This document shows positions 25,565 to 37,210 of a stretch of 64,000 nt of DNA, piece by piece. Numbering within the stretch: position 1 is the first letter of the stretch; every line of letters starts with the position of its first letter. The stretch comes from Streptomyces smaragdinus (GTDB lineage Bacteria > Actinomycetota > Actinomycetes > Streptomycetales > Streptomycetaceae): assembly GCF_009604385.1 (NCBI RefSeq), contig NZ_WEGJ01000003.1, positions 434,001-498,000 on the forward strand, given 5' to 3'. The notes beneath the pieces were generated by a model. It saw only the letters and a list, made by a program, of their open reading frames with translations, was not told the origin of the DNA and did not search any database. Both the position numbers and the translations under genes were made by a program.

Positions 25565-26485
25565 ATGGGCTGGAACGCGAGCGACATCCCCGACCAGAGC
25601 GGCCGTACGGCCGTCGTCACCGGCGCCAACAGCGGCATCGGCTACGTCACGGCCCGCGAGCTCGCCCGGCGCGGTGCGCGGGTGGTCCTCGCCTGCCGCA
25701 GCGAGGAGCGCGGGACGGACGCCGTCGACCGGCTGCTGTTCGAGGTGCCGGGGGCGGCGGTGGAGCTGCGGCTGCTGGATCTGGCGGACCTGAAGTCCGT
25801 ACGGGCCTTCGCGCACGGCCTGGACGCGGACCGGGTCGACCTGCTGGTCAACAACGCCGGGGTGATGGCCCTGCCGTACAGCACGACGGCGGACGGCTTC
25901 GAAATGCAGTTCGGCGTCAACCATCTGGGTCACTTCGCCCTCACGGGACTGCTGCTCCCCCGGATCCTGCCGGTCCCCGACGCCCGCGTGGTCACGGTGT
26001 CGAGCCCCGGGCACGCGCTCGGCCAGATCGACCTGGGGGACCTCGGCGGCGAGCGGCACTACCGGCGGTGGGTGGCGTACGGGCGCTCCAAGTCCGCCAA
26101 TCTGCTGTTCGTCCACGAGCTGGCCCGCCGCCTCGCCGTCGCCGGCTCCCCGGTGACCTCGGCGGCGGCCCACCCCGGCTACGCGGCGACGAACCTGTCC
26201 GCCGTGGGCCCGGAGCTGGCGGGCCGCCGGCTGGTGGGCCTGGTCATGGCCGCCGGCAACCGGCTGATCGCCCAGTCCGCGGCCGCCGGCGCGCTGCCGG
26301 TGCTGTTCGCGGCCACGGCCCCCGGCGTCCACCCGGACGCGTTCATCGGCACCCGCTGGCAGGGCTGGCGGGGGCCACCGGCCCCGTCGTTCCGGATGCC
26401 GTGGACGCTGAACGACGCGGCGGCCAAGCGGCTGTGGGAGGAGTCGGAGCGGCTGACGGGGGTCTCGTACGAGGGGCTGGACTAG
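25565..26485 (+). CDS. Short-chain dehydrogenase/reductase (retinol dehydrogenase-like)
   Basis: 306 residues. Rossmann fold with TGANSGIG near residue 21, NNAGVMA, and the catalytic Ser-Tyr-Lys set: S in VVTVSSPGH, YGRSKSAN with catalytic Tyr and Lys. Resembles the retinol/protochlorophyllide-type 'oxidoreductase' SDRs; NADP(H) preference is suggested by the Arg after strand two (CRSEERG). Substrate unknown. GAGGAG ribosome site before the ATG at 25565. Its TAG stop and the stop of the convergent methyltransferase share the palindrome CTAG. Confidence 0.88.
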   Translation: MGWNASDIPDQSGRTAVVTGANSGIGYVTARELARRGARVVLACRSEERGTDAVDRLLFEVPGAAVELRLLDLADLKSVRAFAHGLDADRVDLLVNNAGVMALPYSTTADGFEMQFGVNHLGHFALTGLLLPRILPVPDARVVTVSSPGHALGQIDLGDLGGERHYRRWVAYGRSKSANLLFVHELARRLAVAGSPVTSAAAHPGYAATNLSAVGPELAGRRLVGLVMAAGNRLIAQSAAAGALPVLFAATAPGVHPDAFIGTRWQGWRGPPAPSFRMPWTLNDAAAKRLWEESERLTGVSYEGLD

Positions 26486-27297
26486 GGCTTGCGGGCGACG
26501 ACGCCGTAGCCGGCGACCGGCTCCGGGGTGCCGAAGGGGGTCTCCTCGATCCGCCAGTGGGCCATCGACACCACTCCCGGCTCGAGGATGTCCAGCCCGT
26601 CGAAGAGCGCCGTGACCTGCTCCTTCGTACGGAAGGCCATGCCCGAACCGCCGCTCTCCCGCAGCCCGTCCTGCGCCTCGGCCTGCGCCTGCCTGGCCTC
26701 CGCGCTCAGCAGCTCGGGGTCCATGGTGGCGTGCGTCATCACCAGGAAGCCCCCCGACGGCAGCGCGTCCGTCAGCGTGCGGACCACCGACCGCGCCTCG
26801 TCGTAGTCCCGGACGAAGTGCATGATGCCCAGCAGCAGCACGGCCACCGGCCGGCCGAAGTCGAGCGTGGCGGAGGCGCGGTCGAGGATCGCCCGCGGCC
26901 GGCGCAGGTCCTCCTCGATGTAGTCGGTGCGGCCCTCGGGGGTGCTGGTGAGCAGCGCGTTGGCGTGGGTGAGGACCAGCGGGTCGTTGTCCACGTACAC
27001 GATGCGCGCGTCGGGGGCGAGGCGCTGCGCCACCTCGTGGGTGTTGTCCATCGTCGGCAGCCCGGTGCCGATGTCGAGGAACTGGCGTACGCCCTCGCCG
27101 GCGACCAGATGGCGTACCGCGCGGCCCAGGAACGCCCGGTCGTGGCGGGCGATGTCGAGGATGCCGGGGAACGCGCGTACGTAGGCCTCGCCGGCGGCGC
27201 GGTCGGCGGGGTAGTTGTCCTTGCCGCCCAGCAGCCAGTTCCAGATCCGGGCGCTGTGCGGGACGGAGGTGTCGATGGGTCCGGCGGAGTCGGCCAC
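26482..27297 (-). CDS. SAM-dependent methyltransferase, DUF574/Methyltransf_19 type
   Basis: 271 residues. Starts at a GTG (27297) seven bases after AGGAG. The family signature is clear: DTSVPHSARIWNWLLGGKDNYPADRAAGE near the start, SAM-binding FLDIGTGLPTMDNTHEVAQ, VYVDNDPLVLTHANALL, and LLLGIMHFVRDYDEA. These proteins are numerous in Streptomyces, with substrates largely unknown. Ends on the shared CTAG with the SDR gene. Confidence 0.88.
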   Translation of the reverse strand: MADSAGPIDTSVPHSARIWNWLLGGKDNYPADRAAGEAYVRAFPGILDIARHDRAFLGRAVRHLVAGEGVRQFLDIGTGLPTMDNTHEVAQRLAPDARIVYVDNDPLVLTHANALLTSTPEGRTDYIEEDLRRPRAILDRASATLDFGRPVAVLLLGIMHFVRDYDEARSVVRTLTDALPSGGFLVMTHATMDPELLSAEARQAQAEAQDGLRESGGSGMAFRTKEQVTALFDGLDILEPGVVSMAHWRIEETPFGTPEPVAGYGVVARKP

Positions 27298-27425
27298 GGG
27301 GGTCTCCTGGCTGCGTGGACATGCGCTGGTGGCGCCGGGCGCAGTCCAACATACCGGGTGGTTGGTCGCGTTGTGACCATGACCCGGGTTCATGATCCAT
27401 CAACTGCCGTACGCGGGCGTGGAGT

Positions 27426-27938
27426 TCAGTGCATTCCCGACGCCTCGAAGACCTTGCGTGCGCGTTCGCCGTCGATGTGGTCCGCCAGGAACTGGAGTTC
27501 GCGGGTCCCGTTGCGCAGGAAGCCCTCGGTACGGGCCCGGCGCACGCCCGCGTCCAGGCTGTGCCACAGCAGCGGCGTCCCGGCGAGCACCCGGGGGGCC
27601 AGCCGCACCCGGCCGCCGTGCAGGTCCTCCAGCACCAGGCGCGAGCCCCGCCGGCTCCGCGAGCGCACGCTGACCAGGAGGTCCAGCCGTACGCTGCGCT
27701 CCCGCAGCAGCCCGCGCACCGTCAGCACCGTGCCGGACACGGACACCCGGGGCGGGCGGACGAGGGTGTAGAGGAGCAGGCCCAGCGCCGTCCAGATCAC
27801 CGCCGTCGGGGTGCCGGGCGTGGCGAAGAGGGCGTCGAACATGAGGAGCCCGGTGAGCAGCGCCGCCGCCGCACCCGCTGCGGTGCGGATCTCGGCGGCC
27901 CGGCGGGGGTCGGGGAGGGAGGGGGCCGGTCGGTCCAT
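27426..27938 (-). CDS. Membrane protein with PH-like domain
   Basis: 170 residues with the ATG at 27938. Two hydrophobic segments near the start (about 22-60) are followed by a beta-rich region (RVSVSGTVLTVRGLLRERSVRLDLLVSVRSR...RLVLEDLHGGRVRLAPRVL) with the pattern of a bacterial PH domain. No catalytic residues seen. No ribosome site lies before this ATG, but a TAGCGT -10 eight bases upstream suggests a leaderless message; a GTG ten codons upstream is the alternative start. Role unknown. Confidence 0.65.
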   Translation of the reverse strand: MDRPAPSLPDPRRAAEIRTAAGAAAALLTGLLMFDALFATPGTPTAVIWTALGLLLYTLVRPPRVSVSGTVLTVRGLLRERSVRLDLLVSVRSRSRRGSRLVLEDLHGGRVRLAPRVLAGTPLLWHSLDAGVRRARTEGFLRNGTRELQFLADHIDGERARKVFEASGMH

Positions 27939-28010
27939 GGGAGGAGACGCTAGGCCGCTCCCCCGCACCGGGTCACCCTCTGATCGGAGGGCTTTGCTCC
28001 GTCTTGACCT

Positions 28011-28691
28011 TCAGCGGGTCAGCGCGGCCCGTACGCCGGGCTCCTTCGGGCCGAGGAAGCGCGGGTCGGGGGTGAGGACGGCGTCCAGGGCGGCCTTGGC
28101 GGCGCTCGGAATCTCGCGCAGGCCGCCGTAGTACCAGGTGGCGTCGTGCGGCTCCGCCACGCCGACGCCGTACGCGTCGATGCCCGCCGCGCGGCACAGG
28201 GCGAGGGCGCGGGGGACGTGGAAGCGCTGGCTGATGACCAGGGCCCGGTGGACGCCGAAGATGCGGGTGGCGCGGGTGCAGGAGTCCCAGGTGTCGAAGC
28301 CGGCGTAGTCCGCGACGATCCGCCCGGCGGGCACGCCGTGCCGGACGAGGTAGTCGCGCATGGACGTCGGCTCGTCGTACGCCTCGGTGCTGTTGTCCCC
28401 GCTGACCAGGACGACGCGCACCGTGCCCGCCCGGTACAGCCGCGCCGCCGCGTCGAGCCGGTGCGCGAGGTACGGCGACGGCTCGCCGTTCCACAGCCCG
28501 GCCCCGAAGACCAGCGCCACGTCGGCGGCGGGGGCGTCGTCGACGGTGCGCAGCCGGTCCGCGGTGGAGGCGGCCACCCATGCCGGGGGCAGCAGGGCGA
28601 GCACGCAGCCGAGCATCACGCCCTGCAGCAGCCGGCGCCGGGCGCGGACGGGGCGCAGGCGGGTGAGGACGGGTCGTAGAGAGATACGCAT
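28011..28691 (-). CDS. SanA/YdcF family membrane-anchored protein (DUF218)
   Basis: 226 residues. One N-terminal membrane segment (about 22-43) and a periplasm-facing DUF218 domain: DVALVFGAGLWNGEPSPYLAHRLDAAARLYRAGTVRVVLVSGDNSTEAYDEP, DYAGFDTWDSCTRA, VISQRFHVPRALALCR. This matches the SanA branch, linked in enteric bacteria to envelope barrier function and vancomycin exclusion. Start at the ATG at 28691. Precise activity of the fold is not established. Confidence 0.85.
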   Translation of the reverse strand: MRISLRPVLTRLRPVRARRRLLQGVMLGCVLALLPPAWVAASTADRLRTVDDAPAADVALVFGAGLWNGEPSPYLAHRLDAAARLYRAGTVRVVLVSGDNSTEAYDEPTSMRDYLVRHGVPAGRIVADYAGFDTWDSCTRATRIFGVHRALVISQRFHVPRALALCRAAGIDAYGVGVAEPHDATWYYGGLREIPSAAKAALDAVLTPDPRFLGPKEPGVRAALTR

Positions 28692-28784
28692 CACTGTCCA
28701 ACCACGCCCGGGAGGCGGTCGTGGTTGCACCAGTCCTGGTCACACCCGTCCCACCTGTCCCATGGGCCGGTAGGCTGCCCCGCC

Positions 28785-29264
28785 ATGAGCACAGACTGGC
28801 GCAAGGACAGGATCGGCAGCGCGATACGCGGCGAGAACCCCACGGTGCTGCGGAAGCTCGAGTCGGGCTTCGCCGTCATGGGCGACGTACAGTTCCTGCC
28901 CGGTTATTCGCTGCTGCTGGCGGACCGCCCGGGGATCGACCGGCTCACCGACCTCCCGCGCCCCGAGCGCCGGGCGTTCCTCGACGGCATGGACCGCCTC
29001 GGCGAGGCCGTGGAGCGCGCGTGCAAGGCGCAGGACCCGGCGTTCATCCGTATCAACGTCGAGATCCTCGGCAACGCGGACCCGTACCTCCACGCGCATA
29101 TCTGGCCCCGCTACGAGTGGGAGCGCGCCGACATCCGCATCGGCCCGGTCTGGTGGTATCCCCCGACCACCTGGCAGAACCCGGAGACCTTCCTGGGCCC
29201 CCAGCACGACCCCCTGCGCGCGGCGCTGCGCGCGGAACTGGACGCGCTGGAGCCGGCGGTCTGA
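28785..29264 (+). CDS. HIT-family-like phosphohydrolase
   Basis: 159 residues. The histidine-triad style motif HAHIWPRY is present near residue 108, preceded by FIRINVEILGNADPYL, and the fold start GFAVMGDVQFLPGYSLLLADRPGIDRLTDLP is typical of HIT/Ap4A hydrolases. The third His of the canonical HxHxH is replaced (HAHIW), so the enzyme may be atypical. Start at the ATG at 28785, nine bases after a TAGGCT box; no ribosome site is visible. A strong terminator follows. Confidence 0.75.
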   Translation: MSTDWRKDRIGSAIRGENPTVLRKLESGFAVMGDVQFLPGYSLLLADRPGIDRLTDLPRPERRAFLDGMDRLGEAVERACKAQDPAFIRINVEILGNADPYLHAHIWPRYEWERADIRIGPVWWYPPTTWQNPETFLGPQHDPLRAALRAELDALEPAV

Positions 29265-29295
29265 CCGGCACGGAAGAGCCCGGTACGCAAAAGCA

Positions 29296-29328
29296 AGGGG
29301 CGGCGCCTCCGCACAAGGCGCCGCCCCT
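29296..29328. terminator. Bidirectional hairpin terminator
   Basis: A perfect 13-base stem (29296-29308 with 29316-29328) and a seven-base loop lie between the HIT gene and the convergent ppdK stop. Confidence 0.8.
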
Positions 29329-29379
29329 GGGGGCCGGGGCCGCGAAACGAGGAGTCATCGCGGACCCGGGGATGGTGCG

Positions 29380-32124
<2,745 letters not shown>

Positions 32125-32216
32125 GGGAATCGTCTCCTCGTGTCTGCTCTCTGCCCTGACGGCGAGGAACATACCCAGATCGAAGGTGCCTGGGTACATC
32201 CGCATAGCGATCAACG

Positions 32217-32438
32217 GCTCATCTGAGCACTCAACCTGGGATGTAACGGGCCGGCTCGGTACCGGGGCGCGAGTTCGAGCCTTGCACCGATCTTCACCCG
32301 ATGACCTTCGTTTCGCGACATAACGCGCCGCGTCCGGCACGGTGCGTGGCGTTGGGTTCAAGCCTTGAACGAGGATGGGTGGCACTGAGTGCCACGTGTG
32401 CGAGTAATTACTACCCGGAAGTAGCGCTCATCTGAGCG
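32217..32438. repeat. GCTCATCTGAGC, two copies upstream of ppdK
   Basis: The 12-base near-palindrome GCTCATCTGAGC occurs at 32217-32228 and 32426-32437, 209 bases apart and flanking the central inverted repeats. The right copy extends to CGCTCA-TC-TGAGCG. A spaced pair of identical sites could support looping by one regulator. Confidence 0.4.
32356..32395. promoter_or_regulatory. Two perfect inverted repeats upstream of ppdK
   Basis: GTTCAA-GCC-TTGAAC (32356-32370) and GTGGCAC-TGA-GTGCCAC (32379-32395) are perfect inverted repeats, each with a three-base spacer and with centres 24 bases apart. They lie about 240 bases upstream of the ppdK GTG in a 382-base gene-free stretch and look like operators. 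Regulator unknown. Confidence 0.5.
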
Positions 32439-32482
32439 AGTACAGCATCAGGCGTGGCGAGAATCACGCACCGAACACCCCT

Positions 32483-32503
32483 GATGTCCACCATGTGAAC
32501 ATC
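32483..32503. promoter_or_regulatory. Third inverted repeat, directly after the ROK stop
   Basis: GATGTCCAC and GTGAACATC (9+3+9, one mismatch) sit four bases from the ROK regulator stop. The modest GC content and lack of a T-run make an operator more likely than a terminator. Confidence 0.4.
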
Positions 32504-32506
32504 CCG

Positions 32507-33706
32507 CTAGATACCCATGGCCGCCAGTCGAGCATCCGCCGACGCCGGGGCGTACAGCTCCTCCACCACCAGCGCCCCCGCCCCCAGCAGTCCCGCCCGG
32601 TCCCCCAGCCCCGCCGTGACGACCTGCAGGTGAGCCGTGGTCCGCGCCATCGCCCGCGCGTACAGCAGCTCCCGTACCCCCGCCAGGAACGGCGTCCCCG
32701 CCAGATCCCCCGCGATCATCAGCACCCCCGGGTTGAGCAGCGTCACCACCGTCCCCAGCACCTCCCCCACCCGGCGCCCGGCCTCCGCCGCCAGCCGTAC
32801 CGCCTGCGGATGCCCCGCGGCGAGCAGCTCGCGCACCTCCGAGCCGGAGTACGCCGGCACCCCCAGCGCCGTCAGCTCGCGCGCCACCGCCCCGCCGCTG
32901 GCAACCGCCGCGAGGCAGCCGTACGACCCGCAGCGGCACAGCGCCCCGGGGGCGCCGTCCAGCCGGATGTGGCCGATGTCGCCGGCGCCACCGTCGATCC
33001 CGCGGTATATGCCGCCGTCCACCACGACGCCCGCGCCGATCCCGGTGGAGACCTTGACCAGCAGGAACGCGGCGCAGTCGGGGTGGCCGGCGCGCTGCTC
33101 GGCGTACGCCATCAGGTTGGCGTCGTTGTCCGTGAGCACCGGCAGCGCGGCGGCCCCCGGCACCCGCCGCGCCAGCGCCGCGCGCAGCAGGGGGGCGGGC
33201 TCGCAGCCGTCCCAGCCGGGCATGATCGGCGGCTGTACGAGCCGTCCCGCGTCCACCGGCCCGGGCACGGACAGCCCCACCCCGCACACCGCGCCGCCCT
33301 CGCGCCCGCCGAGGAGCCCCGCGAACCACTCCCCCAGCCGGTCCAGCACCGCCGCCGGCCCGGCGTCCACCCGCAGCTCGCCGGTGTGCTCGGCCAGGAT
33401 CCGCCCGGTGAGGTCGAGCAGCGCGGCGCGGGCGTGCCGGGTGCCGAGGTCGGCGGCCAGGACGACGGCGTGGGAGGCGTCGAACTCGAGGCGGGCGGAG
33501 GGGCGGCCCCCACCGCGGTCGACGGGGACGCTGCCGTGCTCGCGGATCCAGCCGGCGGCGAAGAGCTGGTCGAGGCGCTGGCCGACGGTCGTACGGGACA
33601 GTCCGGTGACCCGCTGGAGGTCGCCGCGGGTGGCGGTGCGGCCGCTGCGGATGAGGCGCAGCAGGTCACCGGCGGTCTTCGTCTCCCCGGCCGTGGTCGC
33701 GGACAT
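32507..33706 (-). CDS. ROK family transcriptional repressor
   Basis: 399 residues. N-terminal winged HTH (DLLRLIRSGRTATRGDLQRVTGLSRTTVGQRLDQLFAAGWI) fused to a ROK sugar-kinase-like domain with AADLGTRHARAALLDLTG, SVPGPVD, TDNDANLMAYAE, STGIGAGVVVDGGIYRG and the zinc motif GHI..CRCGSYGCL. The kinase DNDAN catalytic Asp is kept, so ligand binding or weak sugar phosphorylation is possible. ATG at 33706. Divergent from two glycosidase genes, which it probably represses until a sugar inducer binds. Confidence 0.9.
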   Translation of the reverse strand: MSATTAGETKTAGDLLRLIRSGRTATRGDLQRVTGLSRTTVGQRLDQLFAAGWIREHGSVPVDRGGGRPSARLEFDASHAVVLAADLGTRHARAALLDLTGRILAEHTGELRVDAGPAAVLDRLGEWFAGLLGGREGGAVCGVGLSVPGPVDAGRLVQPPIMPGWDGCEPAPLLRAALARRVPGAAALPVLTDNDANLMAYAEQRAGHPDCAAFLLVKVSTGIGAGVVVDGGIYRGIDGGAGDIGHIRLDGAPGALCRCGSYGCLAAVASGGAVARELTALGVPAYSGSEVRELLAAGHPQAVRLAAEAGRRVGEVLGTVVTLLNPGVLMIAGDLAGTPFLAGVRELLYARAMARTTAHLQVVTAGLGDRAGLLGAGALVVEELYAPASADARLAAMGI

Positions 33707-33971
33707 GGTGGCGGGCCTTTCGTTCGGCTGTACGCAGGATGCCGCAGGACGCCGCCGCCGGGGCGCGGCGGGTCCCCCAACTCCTCTGTTCCTACCCCGC
33801 GTTCTGCTTGCCCGCACCACATTACGGCGCTAGTTTTGCTTGTTAAGTGGACGTAACCCAGAGATGTCCCCCCGTACCGCGTTCTCCCGGGGGCACCCCC
33901 CGGACCCCCGGCCGACAGGCGGGTCCGTCCAAAAATCGCATACAGAACCCGAGCCAACCCCGGGAGCTCCC

Positions 33972-35336
33972 GTGGAACGTGTCGCAGCACCCCCCGGCCC
34001 ACCCGGACACGCGCCGGGGATCGCCCGGGACGCGCGGCGGGTGCTCACCGACAACTGGACCGGCACCTCGACCGTCCCCTCCCACGGGCTGTATCCGCAC
34101 CAGTGGAGCTGGGACTCCGCGTTCATCGCGATCGGCCTGCGCCACATGTCGCCGTTACGCGCCCAGCTCGAGCTCGAGACCCTCCTCGCCGCCCAGTGGC
34201 GCGACGGCCGCGTCCCGCACATCGTGTTCGACCCGGCAGTCCCCCGCGGCGCCTACTTCCCCGGCCCCGACTTCTGGCGCTCCTCGACCAGCGGACGCCC
34301 CGCCGGCGCCCCCCGCCGCACCGAGACCTCCGGCATCGTGCAGCCCCCCGTCCACGCCCTCGCCGCCTGGCTCGTCCACCGCGCCGACCCCCGCGCGTCC
34401 TGGCGCCGCGGCTTCCTCGCCCGCGTACAGCCGCGCCTCACGGCCTGGCACCGCTACCTCACCGCCTCCCGCGACCTCGCCGGCGACGGGCTCCCGGCCG
34501 TGGTCCACCCCTGGGAGCCGGGCATGGACAACAGCCCCTGCTGGGACGCCCCCCTGGCCCACGTCACCCCGGCCGACCCGGAGTCCTTCCGCCGCGCCGA
34601 CCTGCATCACGGCGCCGCCGCCGACCGCCCCACCGACCTCGACTACGGCCGCTACGTCCGCCTCGCCGTCGACTACCGCGCCGGCGGCTACGCCGACCTC
34701 GGCCGCCCGCACGCCTTCGCCGTCGAGGACCCGGGCCTGGCCACCCTGCTGGCCCTCTCCGAGCACGCCCTCGCGGAGATCGCCCTGGCCCTGGGCGGCG
34801 ACCCGCGCCCGCATCTGGACGAGGCGGCGCGGCTGACGGAGGCGCTGGTGCGGCGGCTGTGGTCGCCGGCGGCGGGGCAGTTCCTGGCCCGGGACGTACG
34901 GGCGGACGCGCTGATCCCCGAGCGCAGTGCCGCCGGACTGCTGCCGCTCGCCCTGCCGGACCTGCCGGAGGCGATCGCCGCCGAGGTGCTGCGTACGGCC
35001 GAGGGCCCGCACTTCGCGCTGGGGTCGGCCGCGGCCACCGGGCTGGTGCCCAGCTACGACCTGCTGGGACCGGCGTACGACGCGGGCCGCTACTGGCGGG
35101 GGCCGGCCTGGTTCAACCTCAACTGGCTGCTGGAGCGCGGGCTGCGCCGGCACGGCTGGGCCGACCGCGCCGAGCGGCTTCGCGCCGCGATCGTCGGCGT
35201 CGGCGCCGCGTCCGGCTTCGCCGAGTACGTCGACCCCGCCACCGGCCGCCCGCGCGGCACGCGTGACTTCAGCTGGACGGCCGCCCTGGTCCTGGACCTG
35301 CTGGCCGACGAGGACCCCGAGGGAGGGCTGGGATGA
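33972..35336 (+). CDS. (alpha/alpha)6-barrel glycoside hydrolase, GH63/MGH1-like
   Basis: 454 residues from the GTG at 33972, which follows GGGAG; in-frame ATG (33864) and TTG (33840) upstream are alternatives, but that stretch looks non-coding. Motifs of the MGH1/GH63-like clan: YPHQWSWDSAFIAIGLRHM, PHIVFDP, HPWEPGMDNSPCWDAPL with acidic residues typical of the catalytic pocket, and YWRGPAWFNLNWLLERGL. Related enzymes hydrolyse alpha-glucosides such as glucosylglycerate or mannosylglycerate. ATGA overlap with the next gene. The region 33707-33971 between it and the ROK gene should contain both promoters. Confidence 0.75.
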   Translation: MERVAAPPGPPGHAPGIARDARRVLTDNWTGTSTVPSHGLYPHQWSWDSAFIAIGLRHMSPLRAQLELETLLAAQWRDGRVPHIVFDPAVPRGAYFPGPDFWRSSTSGRPAGAPRRTETSGIVQPPVHALAAWLVHRADPRASWRRGFLARVQPRLTAWHRYLTASRDLAGDGLPAVVHPWEPGMDNSPCWDAPLAHVTPADPESFRRADLHHGAAADRPTDLDYGRYVRLAVDYRAGGYADLGRPHAFAVEDPGLATLLALSEHALAEIALALGGDPRPHLDEAARLTEALVRRLWSPAAGQFLARDVRADALIPERSAAGLLPLALPDLPEAIAAEVLRTAEGPHFALGSAAATGLVPSYDLLGPAYDAGRYWRGPAWFNLNWLLERGLRRHGWADRAERLRAAIVGVGAASGFAEYVDPATGRPRGTRDFSWTAALVLDLLADEDPEGGLG

Positions 35337-37207
35337 ACGGTTTCGACCACCGACTGCTCTTCCACGGCGAGACGTTCGCCGTGGTGAGCCCCGCCGGTGA
35401 CATCACCGGGGAGCGCGGACCGCTGCCCGGCGGGCTGTTCGTACGCGACGGCCGCCATCTGAGCCGGTGGCAGCTGACCGTGGACGGCGCCACGCCCGAC
35501 GTGCTCGCGCCGGGCGTACTCGTCCCGCATCTGGGGCGCTCCGAGCCGCCGCCGCACACGGTGACGCGCGAGCAGACCGTGCGGGCGGACGGGGTGCTGG
35601 AGGAGCGGATCCGCGTAGACGGCAACCGGGCGGAGGCGGAGACCGTACGTCTCGCGCTCACCGTGGACGCCGACTTCGCGGACCTGTTCGAGCTGCGTTC
35701 CGACCACCGGGTGTACGACAAGGCGCACGCGGTGCGCACCCGGCAGGCGCTGCCCGACGGCGTGGAGTTCGGCTACCGGCGCCGCGAGTGGCGGGCGGCG
35801 ACCGTCGTGACGGCGGATCCGGCGCCGGACGCGGTGGAGGAGACGGGCAGCGGGGCGCGGCGGCTCGTGTGGCTGCTGGAGCTGGGGCCGCACGGGACGG
35901 CGGAGCTGGTGATCCGGGTCGAGGCCCGACCCTTCGACGCGCCGGACCACACCGTGGTGGGGCCGCAGGCCGACGATCTGCCGCTGGCGGGGCCGGAGGC
36001 GTGGCCCGAGCTGCTGCGGGCCTGCGAGCGGGGGCTGGACGACCTGTCGCGGCTGCTGATCCCGGCGCAGGGGCCGGAGGGCGAGGCGCTGCGGGTGCCG
36101 GCGGCGGGGGTGCCGTGGTTCCTGTCGCTGCTGGGGCGGCACGCGCTGATCACGTCGCTGTTCGCGCTCCCGTACCGTCCCGCGCTGGCCGCCGCGACGC
36201 TGCCCGCGCTGGCGGCGACGCAGGCCACGGCGGAGGACCGGACGCGCGGGGCGGAGCCGGGGAAGATCGTGCACGAGGTGCGGCACGGGGAGCTGGCGCA
36301 CTTCGAGCAGGTGCCGTACGGGCGGTACCACGGGTCGGTGGACTCCACGCCGCTGTTCCTGATGCTGCTGGGCGCGTACACGGAGAGCACGCGGGACGAC
36401 AAGCACGCGCGGCGGCTGGAGAAGCACGCGCGGGCGGCGGTGTCGTGGATGTTCGCGTACGGCGGGCTCGACGACCGGGGCTATCTGGTCTACCGCGCGG
36501 ACGAGGGCGGGCTGGCCAACCAGAGCTGGAAGGACTCCCCCGGCGCGATCTGCTTCGCCTCCGGCGAGCGGGCGCGCGGGGCGATCGCGGCGGCGTCCCC
36601 GCAGGGCTACGCGTACGCGGCCCTGACGGCGACGGCGCGGCTGGCGCGGACGGTGTGGGACGACGCCGGGTACGCGGACCTGCTGGAGGGGGCGGCGCGG
36701 GAGCTGCGGGAGCGGTTCGTACGGGACTTCTGGCTGGACGACCGGGACTTCCCGGCGCTGGCGCTGGACGGCTCCGGGGCCCGGGTGGACGCGCTGGCCT
36801 CGGACGCGGGGCATCTGCTGTGGTGCGGGCTGCTGGACCGGGAGCGGGGGGAGCGGGTGGGGCGGCGGCTGACGAAGTCGGACTTCTTCTCCGGCTGGGG
36901 CATCCGTACGCTCGCCACCGGCCAGGCGGCGTACCACCCGCTGTCGTACCACCGGGGCAGCGTCTGGCCCCACGACACCGCGATCACGGCGCTGGGGCTG
37001 GCCCGGTACGGGCTGCGGGCCGAGGCGACGGCCCTCGCCCGGGCGGTGACGTCGCTGGCGGAGCACTCGGCGTACCGGCTGCCCGAGCTGATCGGCGGCT
37101 ACGCCCGCCCCGACCATCCGGCGCCGGTCCCGTACCCGCACGCCTGTTCGCCGCAGTCGTGGGCGGCGGCGACGCCCCTGGCCCTGCTGACGGCGGTGGG
37201 CGGCTGA
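35333..37207 (+). CDS. Amylo-alpha-1,6-glucosidase family protein (GH-like)
   Basis: 624 residues. N-terminal beta-sandwich (HGETFAVVSPAGDITGERGPLPGGLFVRDGRHLSRWQL) of the 'glycogen debranching enzyme N-terminal' type, then an (alpha/alpha)6 barrel with PWFLSLLGRHALITS, RYHGSVDSTPLFLMLL, NQSWKDSPGAICFASG, FSGWGIRTLA and YHRGSVWPHDTAITALGL. This is the family often named after plant-type glycogen debranching C-terminal domains, but it lacks a 4-alpha-glucanotransferase domain. Exact substrate unknown. Coupled to the upstream glycosidase; both likely act on the same glucoside. Confidence 0.82.
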   Translation: MNGFDHRLLFHGETFAVVSPAGDITGERGPLPGGLFVRDGRHLSRWQLTVDGATPDVLAPGVLVPHLGRSEPPPHTVTREQTVRADGVLEERIRVDGNRAEAETVRLALTVDADFADLFELRSDHRVYDKAHAVRTRQALPDGVEFGYRRREWRAATVVTADPAPDAVEETGSGARRLVWLLELGPHGTAELVIRVEARPFDAPDHTVVGPQADDLPLAGPEAWPELLRACERGLDDLSRLLIPAQGPEGEALRVPAAGVPWFLSLLGRHALITSLFALPYRPALAAATLPALAATQATAEDRTRGAEPGKIVHEVRHGELAHFEQVPYGRYHGSVDSTPLFLMLLGAYTESTRDDKHARRLEKHARAAVSWMFAYGGLDDRGYLVYRADEGGLANQSWKDSPGAICFASGERARGAIAAASPQGYAYAALTATARLARTVWDDAGYADLLEGAARELRERFVRDFWLDDRDFPALALDGSGARVDALASDAGHLLWCGLLDRERGERVGRRLTKSDFFSGWGIRTLATGQAAYHPLSYHRGSVWPHDTAITALGLARYGLRAEATALARAVTSLAEHSAYRLPELIGGYARPDHPAPVPYPHACSPQSWAAATPLALLTAVGG

Positions 37208-37210
37208 GGG

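Noticed and set aside
28700..28740. Short inverted repeats (AACCACG with CGTGGTT; ACCAG with CTGGT) between two divergent genes
   Set aside because: Symmetric but short, GC-rich and not clearly placed relative to a promoter; probably chance.
32379..32395. GTGGCAC-TGA-GTGCCAC as a CIRCE/HrcA heat-shock element
   Set aside because: CIRCE needs a nine-base spacer between its arms; here the spacer is three bases and ppdK is not a heat-shock gene.
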